A DNA stretch of 64,000 bases, taken from an uncultured Acetatifactor sp. (lineage in GTDB: Bacteria; Bacillota; Clostridia; Lachnospirales; Lachnospiraceae). The DNA is taken from positions 9,634 to 73,633 of the forward strand of contig CAJUQT010000001.1 in the NCBI GenBank assembly GCA_910588225.1, given 5' to 3'. The position numbers were made by a program, and so were the translations under genes. Below the pieces are notes generated by a model. The model was not told where the DNA came from, did not search any database, and was given only the letters and a program-made list of their open reading frames with translations. Shown one piece after another: positions 45,401 through 52,785 of the stretch (positions are counted from its first letter, which is position 1; every line of letters begins with the position of its first letter).

Positions 45401-47761
45401 GACAGGGCTGCCCTCTTCCATGCCCTTTTCATCCAGGAACTGCACTCTGATGGTCACAGGCCCTTCGGGCTCCGCTTCCGCCCCTTCTGCTGTAAATCCA
45501 ATGCGCATCAGAACCTGCATGGTATTCTCTTCTTCCGCTCCCTGCATCTCCTGATACTGGGCCGCCCGTTCCGCATAATATGCTTCATTGCCTTCCTCGG
45601 TAATCCGCTCCGCATAAAGCCGGGCGTCCTCCGGGAGATTGGCTTCTTTCTTATTGTAAGTGGCAGTCACTATAAAGTCCGGACCTCTGTAAGTCTGTGT
45701 GATTTCTATCTCGGCCGCATCAATGATGCATTCTTCTGTATGTTCATGTTCTGTTATCTGAAGTACGCCGCAGCTCAGGCCGCCGTCGGCATCTCTGCAG
45801 GAATCCGTGTGCTCGTGAATCTCTGCGGCCAGATTACAGGTCAGTGTCGGCTCGGTTTCCTGAGATTCCTGTGAATAGCAGCTTTCATGGTGTACATGTA
45901 GTTCCGCCTCCGGCAGAGTACACAGAAGTACACCGTTAAGTCCATAACACATACGGCTGTGAGTATGGAGGACGTAATCCGCCAGTCCGCACTGAACACT
46001 ACCGTCTCCGTCATAGCAGGCTGCTTCGTGAATGTGAATCTGTGCAGTACAGCCGTATCCGGTTTCCTCGAAGCACTCTTCCGTGTGCGTATGCTCTTCC
46101 AGTCCGCAGACCACATTTCCATCGCTGTCCCTGCAGTTATCCCGATGGGTGTGAGCCGCTGTTCCACAATAGGCTGTGGCGCTGATGGTATCAACCCATA
46201 TATCGGAAGTGTCCATCCGGCAGCTCTCATCATGTTCATGTAAGGGCACTTCTGTCTGGCCGCAGATAAGGACACCTCGAACTCCGTAACATTCTTCCGT
46301 ATGGGTATGAGCCTCCCCCTCTTCTGTCTCTGTCAGCGGGCAGATCAGTCTCTCGTTCTTGTCATAGCAGGCTTCATTGTGAACATGATTCTGATAGTCC
46401 GCACTGCCGCACAGAAGATTTCCTTCCAGGTCATAGCAGTCATTGTCATGAACGTGCACTCTCTCTGCGCAGTAGTATGTGTTGGTAATATAGCACTCAT
46501 CTGTGTGAATATGTTCCTCTGTTCCGCAGACCAAATTCCCCGCTTCGTCATGACAGTCTGCACTGTGAATATGAACCGTAATACCGCAGTGCGGCTCCTT
46601 ATAGCAGTTCGCCTCATGTCGGTGCTCTGTGGTTTCACAGGTAAGGCTGCCATTTTCATCATAACAGTTCACCCCATGAGTGTGACCGGCAATGCCGCAG
46701 AATACTTCTTCATAGCACTGGTCATCATGGGTATGTTCTTCGGCCTTACAGTTCAGAACCTCCATGAAACATTCTTCCGTATGCACATGGTCTGTATTTC
46801 CTGTACCTTCTGTATTTCCTGCCGTTTCTGCCGATTCGGGCACTTCCGCACTGCTGCCAGATATCATACTGTCCGGTGCTCCTTCTGCGGATGTCTGGCC
46901 GCCGGGTTCCGGCTCCTCCGTTTCTTCTTTTGTACATATCAGTTTCTGCGTTGTCTCGTAACAGGTATCTGTGTGCGTATGACCTGCACGTTCTTCCTGA
47001 CCGCAAATAATCTCTTCTGTCTGGCTCACAGTATAACAGTCATCAGCATGTGCATGGCCTGTGCTCTCCTCCTGACCGCAGGTAAGCTCTTCTGTCTGAC
47101 TCACAGTATAGCAGCTGTCCCCATGGCTATGTTCCGCGCTCTCCTCCTGGCCGCAGGTAAGCTCCTGATTCTCTGTGACAGTCCTGCACTCCTCTGTATG
47201 TGTATGCCCCTGACTCTCCTCCTGACCGCAGGTAAGCTCTCTGTTCTCAGCAACGGTTTTACAGTCCTCTGTGTGCACATGTCCCGGATCTTCCTCCTGT
47301 CCACAGATGAGCGCTTTTTCTTCTATATAACAGGTCTCATCATGCTGATGAGTCTCCCTTTCCGGTACCTGAGATTCCGCCGTTTCCTGTGCGGTATGGT
47401 TTTCCTCTCCGTTCTGAGAATCTTGTGTGTTCTGAGAATCCTGCTCGTTCTGAGGAGTCTCAGCTTCCTGTGTCTTCGGTGAACCAGTTTCGTGAGCGGC
47501 ATCGTCCCCCGCATCTGAAGGAAGAATCGGAATATCCGTATATTCGCAGATCAGTTCCTGCCCATAGCATTCTTCGGTATGTGTGTGTTCCTCTATTCCG
47601 CAGCTGATATCCTTCACCAGTGTCTGTGCCGGTTTTGACAAAATATAAGCTGTGGAAATAACCACAACTGCAGCCAGGGCCGCCACACTGATCTGCCAGC
47701 GTCTGCGCCTGTTTTTTTCTCCCAGAAGCTCATTTGCTTTTTTTATAATAGAAGAATCCAT
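42425..47761 (-). CDS. Giant LPETG adhesin with Cys/His repeats and fibro-slime domain
   Basis: 1778 residues. N-terminal signal-anchor (RRWQISVAALAAVVVISTAYIL) after 20 cytoplasmic residues. Residues about 59-682 hold 24 copies of an HxHxxxC repeat, interrupted by two Glu/Ser-rich stretches. Residues about 685-830 form a beta-domain, followed by a Glu-rich linker. Residues about 1400-1570 look like a fibro-slime/PA14-type lectin domain (FYPLDTVPTAG, YFGMHYTVEFDLVEDYVG, FYGDDDMWVFLDG, DIGGVHSS). A further pilin-like domain precedes LPETGG at about 1732, a membrane helix and a basic tail. It is first in the operon and is probably the pilus tip. AAGGAGG lies eight bases before ATG. Confidence 0.88.
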   Translation of the reverse strand: MDSSIIKKANELLGEKNRRRRWQISVAALAAVVVISTAYILSKPAQTLVKDISCGIEEHTHTEECYGQELICEYTDIPILPSDAGDDAAHETGSPKTQEAETPQNEQDSQNTQDSQNGEENHTAQETAESQVPERETHQHDETCYIEEKALICGQEEDPGHVHTEDCKTVAENRELTCGQEESQGHTHTEECRTVTENQELTCGQEESAEHSHGDSCYTVSQTEELTCGQEESTGHAHADDCYTVSQTEEIICGQEERAGHTHTDTCYETTQKLICTKEETEEPEPGGQTSAEGAPDSMISGSSAEVPESAETAGNTEGTGNTDHVHTEECFMEVLNCKAEEHTHDDQCYEEVFCGIAGHTHGVNCYDENGSLTCETTEHRHEANCYKEPHCGITVHIHSADCHDEAGNLVCGTEEHIHTDECYITNTYYCAERVHVHDNDCYDLEGNLLCGSADYQNHVHNEACYDKNERLICPLTETEEGEAHTHTEECYGVRGVLICGQTEVPLHEHDESCRMDTSDIWVDTISATAYCGTAAHTHRDNCRDSDGNVVCGLEEHTHTEECFEETGYGCTAQIHIHEAACYDGDGSVQCGLADYVLHTHSRMCYGLNGVLLCTLPEAELHVHHESCYSQESQETEPTLTCNLAAEIHEHTDSCRDADGGLSCGVLQITEHEHTEECIIDAAEIEITQTYRGPDFIVTATYNKKEANLPEDARLYAERITEEGNEAYYAERAAQYQEMQGAEEENTMQVLMRIGFTAEGAEAEPEGPVTIRVQFLDEKGMEEGSPVTVVHFGEAGTERLEGSNAEKNGTTFRMNSFSEIALGWKKPVKTVAVDKTFTYEDDAFTVKFHVEGEAILPDAQENGEAVREGAAQEETAGPEESGQEENVGTDGEAAATGGEETDEGEENVTEDELEAVVEALDENAEAYEAALTYAEETGTGDEILSMQVLSYGLIYKGMKLDLTGCRVAVEVTPTEALVEFAEGGEASTMAIADGTDTPEAEGELPGEEIYSSDVSLVAVDIEENEAGFAVKDIYGSLVVDGETTDESMTYEAAAQGTDNIATIYASSQANPEFTVEFYANIEVLAATHASLRPITVIDTSSDTQKQPGKDNAILPTNGGTMKKKNIYVSEDGRVQTQMVEEEIYSAGTYHYVQAPGLVYFNKIAKNQNYILNEIRVQREDSDTWELYSCADGKEWHFTNKRTTQEENRDDFILITEGATIRLIYNCREEEVRNGADFYDYDISDGRVYTADGKAADRGNATTHESGDTWYLYTNRQGINSNRPDQTFGFGNSETSVKTTMGDITGNKANADNAAYGSPTFGMVTGLKDDKIQYAPTVKAPNLFNDGDAEGKTAYSGNLVFRQMGDTYTLTGAEVVMGEGDNKEVVSSVYGIDRFNRQRNNWNNTYYFAGNDFYPLDTVPTAGTGGHDLLFGSPASAEVTKNSANKDDLSSGCCNMPASDDGLNHNHYFGMHYTVEFDLVEDYVGPLEYLFYGDDDMWVFLDGPGYNGKLICDIGGVHSSVGEYVNLWDYIDKGTNGKYRLTFYYTERGASGSTCWMQFTLPSVSFATTEQDTGKLRIEKQVTGNEMTDEEFGFTIHFYRTSGDTKEEILAGQTEENALKNDYSYTKYDSSGKVIESDILIWNDSRFTLKAGQYIVVSFLPEGSSYAIEEIGPVTVSPKEPGEDISWEVDPDDPYSPIISGGIATDTKRKIIGTITKDGTVEIAYNNLYEFSLPETGGTGTATLYALAAAFGILSGAGLMYRRIRASKGRKIEEGRATL
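45715..47590 (-). repeat. 24 coding repeats of the HxHxxxC motif
   Basis: The encoded protein shows HxHxxxC followed 6-25 residues later by another Cys, typically CG-x-EEHTHTEECY. I counted 24 copies. At DNA level the units are diverged and of unequal length, so they are old coding repeats and not a CRISPR array. Two further copies occur in the major pilin. Confidence 0.9.
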
Positions 47762-47950
47762 CCGAATACCTCCTTACCTGCGGCTGCCAGTCCTCTCTCC
47801 CTGGCTCCGCATCCTGAAAATCCTCTATGGCAACAGCTCTGACGTTCCATCTCCGGTCATACTGTTACATTCAAATTCAACTGTTTTCTTATTCCACTAT
47901 AAACCTCAGCAGGTTAATAAAACCGTTAATTTTTTCTCAAATACATGGTA

Positions 47951-49186
47951 TCAGGCAAAAAACACATTCTGAAATTCCATGTCCTCCACCGGATGGCCCA
48001 CATCAATCACAGAAGTAGCATAAAACTTTACGCATTCACGCCAGGATCTGTGTTCCGCAGAAAATGCTTTGAGAATCCGCTCCCCGATCAGTCCACAGCC
48101 GCCCCCCTGGGTACCGAAAAGCAGCAGCACAAACTGGGTGGGGCTGTACATACTGTATACATCTCCGCTCCGCAGCGACTTTCCGATGGCCTCCCGGAGA
48201 ACAGGTGTCATGGTTTCGATACGTTCTCTGTCCTCCAGATGATTCCCCTTCGCGTCTGTCAGGGTGCACACCATCATATATACAGACTCTCCATGTCGCT
48301 CCACCACTCGTCTCATCATTCTGTAACCGTCTATAAAACTGGGAAAACCGCAAAAATATGCCCCTGCCTTCCTGGGTTCCTTCTCCTGCAGAATACTGGT
48401 GATATTGGACGCAGCCTGTGTACTGGTATAAATCTTGCTGCCCATATCCCGCAGCCGGTCCAGCATACGGTCCGAAGGCGGCAGGCCCATCTCTTCAAAA
48501 TACATCCTGGTAGTGGCCTCATAGACATCCATGGCCTCCCGAAATCGGTTCATAGCCATCAGACAGTCTATCTTTACCGCCTGCCATTCTTCAAAGGGAT
48601 ACATCCCGATGGCATCATTACACAGTTCCAGCAGAGCCAGATAACGTTTCCGCTCCTTCAGTGCCTTTTCCGCTTCACTTAACACCTGAAAATACTGTTC
48701 CCGGAGACGGTTGCTCTCCATCATCACCCACTCTTCTCCGGAAAGGTTGGAGAGAAATTCTCCTTTATAACAGCGACAGGCTTCGCAGCAAAGCTCCATG
48801 CTTTTCTCCGCGTCTGTCTCCATCCGGGCTTTCTGCAGCAGTTCTCCAAAGGTCTCCACATCCGACCAAATTTCCATAGGCGCGTTCCAATAATAAACGC
48901 CGCCTTTGTTCTCTATGTAATTCCACTGCGGCAGACCGGCCGCCACCAGTTTCTTCCTGAGCTGGTATGTGATGACTTTCAGGTTATTGGAAGGGTCCTC
49001 CACATTACCCTGTCCATACAGAACATGCAGAAGTTTCTCCCGGGTAATGCCTTCTCTCCTGTGGTAAAGTAATATCTGGAGAAGCTGCATGGTCTTCTTC
49101 GTGGTATTTTTCTCCGGAGTCACGTTTCTGTCTCCATAGCGCAGGGAAAATACCCCGAACATATATACATATAAGATATCTTTCAT
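47951..49186 (-). CDS. BTAD/SARP-type transcriptional regulator with degenerate C-terminal domain
   Basis: About 411 residues. The N-terminus is an OmpR-like winged helix (LLYHRREGITREKLLHVLYG, NNLKVITYQLRKKL) and residues about 95-245 form the BTAD helical region (FGELLQKARM, YKGEFLSNLSGEEWV, YEATTRMYFEEMG). The last 150 residues (AGAYFCGFPSF to DMEFQNVFFA) look like a worn GGDEF-type fold: VYSMYSPTQFVLLLFG replaces the catalytic loop and GGDEF itself is absent. The start is ATG 49186 or 49198; GGGGGA is close to the former. It lies directly upstream of the adhesin operon on the same strand and is the obvious candidate regulator. Confidence 0.85.
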   Translation of the reverse strand: MKDILYVYMFGVFSLRYGDRNVTPEKNTTKKTMQLLQILLYHRREGITREKLLHVLYGQGNVEDPSNNLKVITYQLRKKLVAAGLPQWNYIENKGGVYYWNAPMEIWSDVETFGELLQKARMETDAEKSMELCCEACRCYKGEFLSNLSGEEWVMMESNRLREQYFQVLSEAEKALKERKRYLALLELCNDAIGMYPFEEWQAVKIDCLMAMNRFREAMDVYEATTRMYFEEMGLPPSDRMLDRLRDMGSKIYTSTQAASNITSILQEKEPRKAGAYFCGFPSFIDGYRMMRRVVERHGESVYMMVCTLTDAKGNHLEDRERIETMTPVLREAIGKSLRSGDVYSMYSPTQFVLLLFGTQGGGCGLIGERILKAFSAEHRSWRECVKFYATSVIDVGHPVEDMEFQNVFFA

Positions 49187-49249
49187 ACTTTCCCCCATCC
49201 TGCGGCAGTATCCACATCTATACTGTCCGCTCCTGTTCCCTGCAGGAAG

Positions 49250-50068
49250 TTATTCCCAGCCCACTGTCAGCTGCTCCTGTTCCAGCATTCGTTCATAGGC
49301 CTGTTCCATCAATACGGCGACATTGGCCTGAATGCCCTGCTGGATGGACTGATACATTTTCCACAGACATCTGGGATTGACCTTCTCTTCCGCTACCTGT
49401 GCATCCCTGCCGACCCGTTTGATGCTGTGGCCTACATTGGAGCGATCTATGGGCTTCCCACCCGCTGTGGCAAAAACAGGCCCCTTCACAATGCCCTCCC
49501 TGCTCATATATTCCAGCAATTCTCTCTGCAATACTCCAGGAAGATGCAGTACCCGGATACTCGTTCCGTTCTGACGCTCCAATCGTACCGTTCCCTGCCT
49601 GACTGCTTCTGCCGTAAGCTGAGAAAGCTCCTGTATACGCAATCCCATACCGCCCAGAGTCTTAATCAGCAGATATGCCCTCTCCTGACCTGTCTGCCTT
49701 GCTGCCAGCAGCAGGCGCAGATATTCCTGCCGGGTCAGTTCCGGCTGCACATTATTCTGTATACTGCTGAATTCTCCTACCTGCCAGTCTCTGTGCCCCA
49801 GATACTGCATGAGGCTGTTCCACACAGATATCCTGGTATTGATAGTCCGCGGACTGAATCCCTTCTCTTCCAGCCACTGCTTCCACCAAAGACCATTTTC
49901 TGCAGAGATTGTCTTTTCTTCAGGAAGACAGTTCCAGAGCATTGACAGTGTTCTCCGATATTCCTGCAGCGATACCCGGCTGCGCCCTCTGGTCAGCAGG
50001 TACTCCAGAAACTCCTCAACTATCTCCTGTGTCAGCTTTTCTTCTGTTTTCCTTTTCAGAATATCCAT
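49250..50068 (-). CDS. Tyrosine-recombinase-like protein with degenerate active site
   Basis: About 272 residues. The N-terminal SAM-like core-binding domain (EEFLEYLLTRGRSRVSLQEYRR) and the catalytic-domain fold are recognisable, with the first catalytic Arg in GMGLRIQELS. The HxxR box is replaced by VNPRCLW, losing the first His, and the region where GH…Y should occur reads GIQANVAVLMEQAYERM, so the His and proper Tyr spacing are lost. Strand cleavage is therefore doubtful; it may act as a DNA-binding partner of the intact recombinase upstream. ATG 50068 has GAGGGAG upstream and is preferred over 50086. Confidence 0.8.
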   Translation of the reverse strand: MDILKRKTEEKLTQEIVEEFLEYLLTRGRSRVSLQEYRRTLSMLWNCLPEEKTISAENGLWWKQWLEEKGFSPRTINTRISVWNSLMQYLGHRDWQVGEFSSIQNNVQPELTRQEYLRLLLAARQTGQERAYLLIKTLGGMGLRIQELSQLTAEAVRQGTVRLERQNGTSIRVLHLPGVLQRELLEYMSREGIVKGPVFATAGGKPIDRSNVGHSIKRVGRDAQVAEEKVNPRCLWKMYQSIQQGIQANVAVLMEQAYERMLEQEQLTVGWE

Positions 50069-50189
50069 CTCTTCTCCCTCTTCCATGGAATATGGCTGTT
50101 AGATATATGTCACTTATAAACAAAATTACCATTTTGTGGTTATTATCTTATCGGCCGAATTATTGTCACTCATTTTATCTTCTCTTTGG

Positions 50190-51056
50190 TCAGCTGATTA
50201 ACCCCAGCCGTTCCATCTGGCGCGCATGAGTCTCTCCGGTGGAAATCAGATAAATGCGGGTAGTTTCAATACTGCTGTGGCCCAGCACATCCGCAAGCTT
50301 TACAATATCCCTGCTCACCTGATAAAAGGTCCGAGCAAACAGATGACGCAGATTGTGCGGAAAAACTTTAGCGGCGCTAACACCCGCATTTTCACACAAG
50401 TGCTTCATTTCTCCCCAAATCTGACGTCTGCACATGCTTTTCCCGTTTCTGGTGACAAATATCTCGCCTGATTTGATTTTCCTTTTTTTCGCATACTCTC
50501 TCAGTTTTTTACAGAGCTTCCCCGGCAGAAGAATGGTTCTTATTTTTCCTTTTAAAGAAATGTCTGTCCGTTTTCGCTGAATAGATTCTACCGTGATATA
50601 CTTCACTTCTGACACTCGTATTCCCGTGGCACAGATGGTTTCCAGCAGCATCGCCAGACGAATATTCCCACTTTTCCCGGCAGCCTCCAACAGCCTCTCA
50701 TATTCCGCTCTGCTCAGCTCTCTTCCCTGGTCACGAAATGTCCGTCTCTGTATTTTCAGGAACTTCACTTTACATTCCTCCCATCCCAGAAAACCAAAGA
50801 ATCCATTCAGCGACGACAGCATTGCATTGACTGTAACCGGAGCATATCCCCGTCCCACCAGGCAGGCCTTCCACCCGGTTGCGGCTTCCTTATCAACCTT
50901 TCTCTCTTCACTGTCCTCTCCTCCGCCTTCCTTCAGCCATATTCTGAATGCCCGGATATCCCGCAGGTATTTCTGCACAGTGCCGTCCGCATATTCCTCT
51001 TCCGCCAGGTATCTCCGATAACTGGTAATTTCTTCATTTGTAATCTGATGTGCCAT
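50190..51056 (-). CDS. Tyrosine recombinase (XerC/D-like)
   Basis: 288 residues with a complete active site: Arg 147 (ATGIRVSEV), Lys 171 (SLKGKIRT), His 234 and Arg 237 (FPHNLRHLFA), His 260 (VLGHSSIETT) and Tyr 269 (RIYLIS). The N-terminal 100 residues are the core-binding domain. TAGGAGAG precedes ATG 51056. It follows a 41-residue ORF and an elaborate leader. Together with the degenerate recombinase and the BTAD regulator it precedes the pilus operon, so a part in phase variation or in past mobility of the locus is possible. No paired attachment sites flanking the locus were found by eye. Confidence 0.93.
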   Translation of the reverse strand: MAHQITNEEITSYRRYLAEEEYADGTVQKYLRDIRAFRIWLKEGGGEDSEERKVDKEAATGWKACLVGRGYAPVTVNAMLSSLNGFFGFLGWEECKVKFLKIQRRTFRDQGRELSRAEYERLLEAAGKSGNIRLAMLLETICATGIRVSEVKYITVESIQRKRTDISLKGKIRTILLPGKLCKKLREYAKKRKIKSGEIFVTRNGKSMCRRQIWGEMKHLCENAGVSAAKVFPHNLRHLFARTFYQVSRDIVKLADVLGHSSIETTRIYLISTGETHARQMERLGLIS

Positions 51057-51072
51057 GCTTTTTTCTCTCCTA

Positions 51073-51198
51073 TTATAGTTCCGTCAGAAAGTATTCATGC
51101 CTCTTAACGGGCGCAATTTCCAGCTGCATAGAGCTCATCTGTAAATTCTCCCGGACATGAAGTACTTTCTGACTGTTTTTAGTTCTGCAGATATTCAA
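51073..51198 (-). CDS. 41-residue small ORF leading the recombinase operon
   Basis: TTG 51198 is preceded by AGGAG with six bases spacing. It encodes 41 residues (MNICRTKNSQKV… ending HEYFLTEL) and stops 16 bases before the recombinase start. An internal ATG at 51138 with GGGAG upstream gives a 21-residue version. It starts inside the right half of a 14-bp inverted repeat, so its translation is probably controlled by that hairpin. No family was recognised. It may be a leader peptide or a small partner protein. Confidence 0.45.
   Translation of the reverse strand: MNICRTKNSQKVLHVRENLQMSSMQLEIAPVKRHEYFLTEL
51083..51173. repeat. Imperfect inverted repeat GTCAGAAAGTA…TACTTTCTGAC
   Basis: 51083-51099 (GTCAGAAAGTATTCATG) and 51156-51173 (CATGAAGTACTTTCTGAC) are reverse complements apart from one extra base, 56 bases apart. 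A third TACTTTCTG lies at 51221-51229. It is located just upstream of the intact recombinase gene. Confidence 0.6.
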
Positions 51199-51266
51199 AT
51201 AAATCTCCTGTACTTAACTATACTTTCTGCCGCCAGGTGCTGTGTCTGTTCAATTTGAATATCTGC
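51187..51266. repeat. Perfect 14-bp inverted repeat around the small ORF start
   Basis: GCAGATATTCAAAT (51187-51200) and ATTTGAATATCTGC (51253-51266) are exact reverse complements 52 bases apart. In the minus-strand transcript the downstream arm contains the TTG start of the 41-residue ORF, and the upstream arm is near the predicted 5' end. Confidence 0.75.
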
Positions 51267-51277
51267 TGTAAAAGCTC

Positions 51278-51305
51278 ATTATACGATAAAAAGACATGAA
51301 AGCAA
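51278..51305 (-). promoter_or_regulatory. Promoter of the small ORF-recombinase operon
   Basis: Minus strand TTGCTT (51300-51305), 16 bases, perfect TATAAT (51278-51283). Transcription would begin near 51270, just before the first arm of the 14-bp hairpin. The region 51306-51539 is AT-rich and shows no gene. Confidence 0.6.
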
Positions 51306-51539
51306 TCCCAAAAATCATTCTATGGCAAATAAACAGGTATGAAAAATGACTGCATGTGGGATAAGGAATTAAAAACACAAAAAGATACCCTACCTGTAAA
51401 CAACCGCCTGAAATGCTCCAGTCCCACCCACTTACTTCCGAAAAATCCCGTGAAAAATTTATAATCCTGAAACGCCATCACTGTGCTCTGCCGGACAATC
51501 CACAGATTTCATTGGATGCTCTATTTATCTTATTTTCTC

Positions 51540-51569
51540 TTGACAAACATGCCTGTATCCGTCTATACT
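51540..51569 (+). promoter_or_regulatory. Promoter of the SRP RNA gene
   Basis: Perfect -35 TTGACA (51540-51545) and -10 TATACT (51564-51569) with 18 bases between. The predicted start is around 51576, exactly where the RNA closing helix begins. Confidence 0.8.
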
Positions 51570-51575
51570 AAACAT

Positions 51576-51740
51576 GCCGTACATTTTCGGTCTTCAGTAC
51601 AGTGATGAAATTCGGTCTTACGCAATGGGAATCTGTGAACCGTGTCAGGTTGGGAACAAAGCAGCACTAAGCGGAACTTCTCATGTGCCGTAAGGCAGCC
51701 GGGTGGAGCTGTATCTGATTTCCGGGATGTACGGTCTTTG
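51576..51740 (+). ncRNA. ffs: Signal recognition particle RNA
   Basis: The SRP helix-8 signature is present: GTGTCAGGTTGGGAACAAAG with CAGCACTAAGCGGA following, then CATGTGCCGTAAGGCAGCCG. The ends pair: GCCGTACAT at 51576-51584 with ATGTACGGT at 51727-51735, which defines an RNA of about 165 nt. A strong promoter lies just upstream. It binds Ffh and guides ribosomes making membrane proteins to FtsY. The length is shorter than the roughly 270 nt Bacillus form, so the Alu part may be reduced; end points are approximate. Confidence 0.85.
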
Positions 51741-51852
51741 CATTTTATACACACTGATACACGAATCATTTACACGCATCCTGATAACTTTTCAGCCGCA
51801 TTCAGCATTCGGCCACACAGGATATATAGAACCGAAGAAGGATTTGATAAAA

Positions 51853-52773
51853 ATGACTACCGAAAAAATGAAGAAACTGATGCAGAACTGCACACTCTGT
51901 CCCCGAGGCTGCCATGCAGACCGTCTGTCAGGCAGAAACGGCTTTTGCGGACAGAGTGCCAAAATAACGGCGGCCAGAGCAGCCCTGCACTTTTGGGAGG
52001 AACCCTGTATCTCCGGCCACTGTGGTTCCGGGGCCGTCTTTTTCTCCGGATGTGCTCTACAGTGTGTATTCTGCCAGAATCGGGAAATCGCCCTGGGAAA
52101 GGCCGGACGTCCCGTATCCATAGACCGTCTGTCTGAAATTTTCCTGGAGCTGCAGGAAAAGGGAGCTGCAAATATCAATCTTGTCACCGCCGGCCATTTT
52201 CTTCCTCAGATATGCATAGCTCTGCGCAAAGCAAAAGGACAGGGATTAACCCTGCCCATTGTGTATAACAGTTCCGGCTATGAAGAAGTTTCCTCTCTGA
52301 AACTCCTGAAGGGGCTTGCGGACATCTATCTGCCGGACCTGAAATACCATTCTTCCAGGCTCTCTGCCGAGTACTCTCAGTCTCCGGATTATTTTCAGAA
52401 AGCATCCGCGGCAATCTCGGAAATGTTCCGCCAGACAGGCCCTCCCATTCTTGACCCCCGCAGCGGCCTGATGAAAAGGGGAACCATTGTGCGACATTTA
52501 CTGCTTCCGGGAGAAACTGCAGATTCCAAAAGAATCCTTCGTTATCTCCACGATACCTATCAAAATGACATTTATGTCAGTATACTGAATCAATATACAC
52601 CGCCCACCGATAATCCGAACCTTCCGGAAGCTCTCCGGCGCCCGGTTTCTTCCGAAGAATATGAAAAGGTCCTGGCCTTCGCTGATGCCATTGGCATTGA
52701 GCAGGGGTATCTTCAGGAAGGTGATACCGCCGACGAAAGCTTTATTCCCGCCTTTGATTTCAGCGGCTTATAA
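51853..52773 (+). CDS. Radical SAM protein, PflA-like (COG1313 type)
   Basis: 306 residues from ATG 51853; the open frame extends to 51703, but that part is the SRP RNA gene. The radical SAM cluster motif is CALQCVFC (Cys 67, 71, 74; CxxxCxxC). An N-terminal Cys cluster (CTLCPRGC at 13-20 and Cys 32) probably binds an additional iron-sulfur cluster or zinc. Other core segments are NINLVTAGHFLPQI and LPIVYNSSGYE. Proteins of this class are often labelled putative pyruvate formate-lyase activating enzymes, but the true substrate is unknown and no glycyl-radical enzyme is nearby. Confidence 0.88.
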   Translation: MTTEKMKKLMQNCTLCPRGCHADRLSGRNGFCGQSAKITAARAALHFWEEPCISGHCGSGAVFFSGCALQCVFCQNREIALGKAGRPVSIDRLSEIFLELQEKGAANINLVTAGHFLPQICIALRKAKGQGLTLPIVYNSSGYEEVSSLKLLKGLADIYLPDLKYHSSRLSAEYSQSPDYFQKASAAISEMFRQTGPPILDPRSGLMKRGTIVRHLLLPGETADSKRILRYLHDTYQNDIYVSILNQYTPPTDNPNLPEALRRPVSSEEYEKVLAFADAIGIEQGYLQEGDTADESFIPAFDFSGL

Positions 52774-52785
52774 TTCAGCAGCAGA

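Noticed and set aside
45715..47590. Possible CRISPR-like array of repeated DNA
   Set aside because: Unit length varies, the copies diverge at DNA level while keeping His and Cys codons, and the frame is open throughout; it is a coding repeat.
50120..50137. 7-bp inverted repeat ACAAAAT-TACC-ATTTTGT between the two recombinase genes, considered as a crossover site
   Set aside because: Arms are short and AT-only, so chance is likely in this AT-rich gap, and no second copy was found nearby.
51703..51852. 50-residue N-terminal extension of the radical SAM protein
   Set aside because: These bases include the 3' end of the SRP RNA, and a better start with AAGGA upstream exists at 51853.
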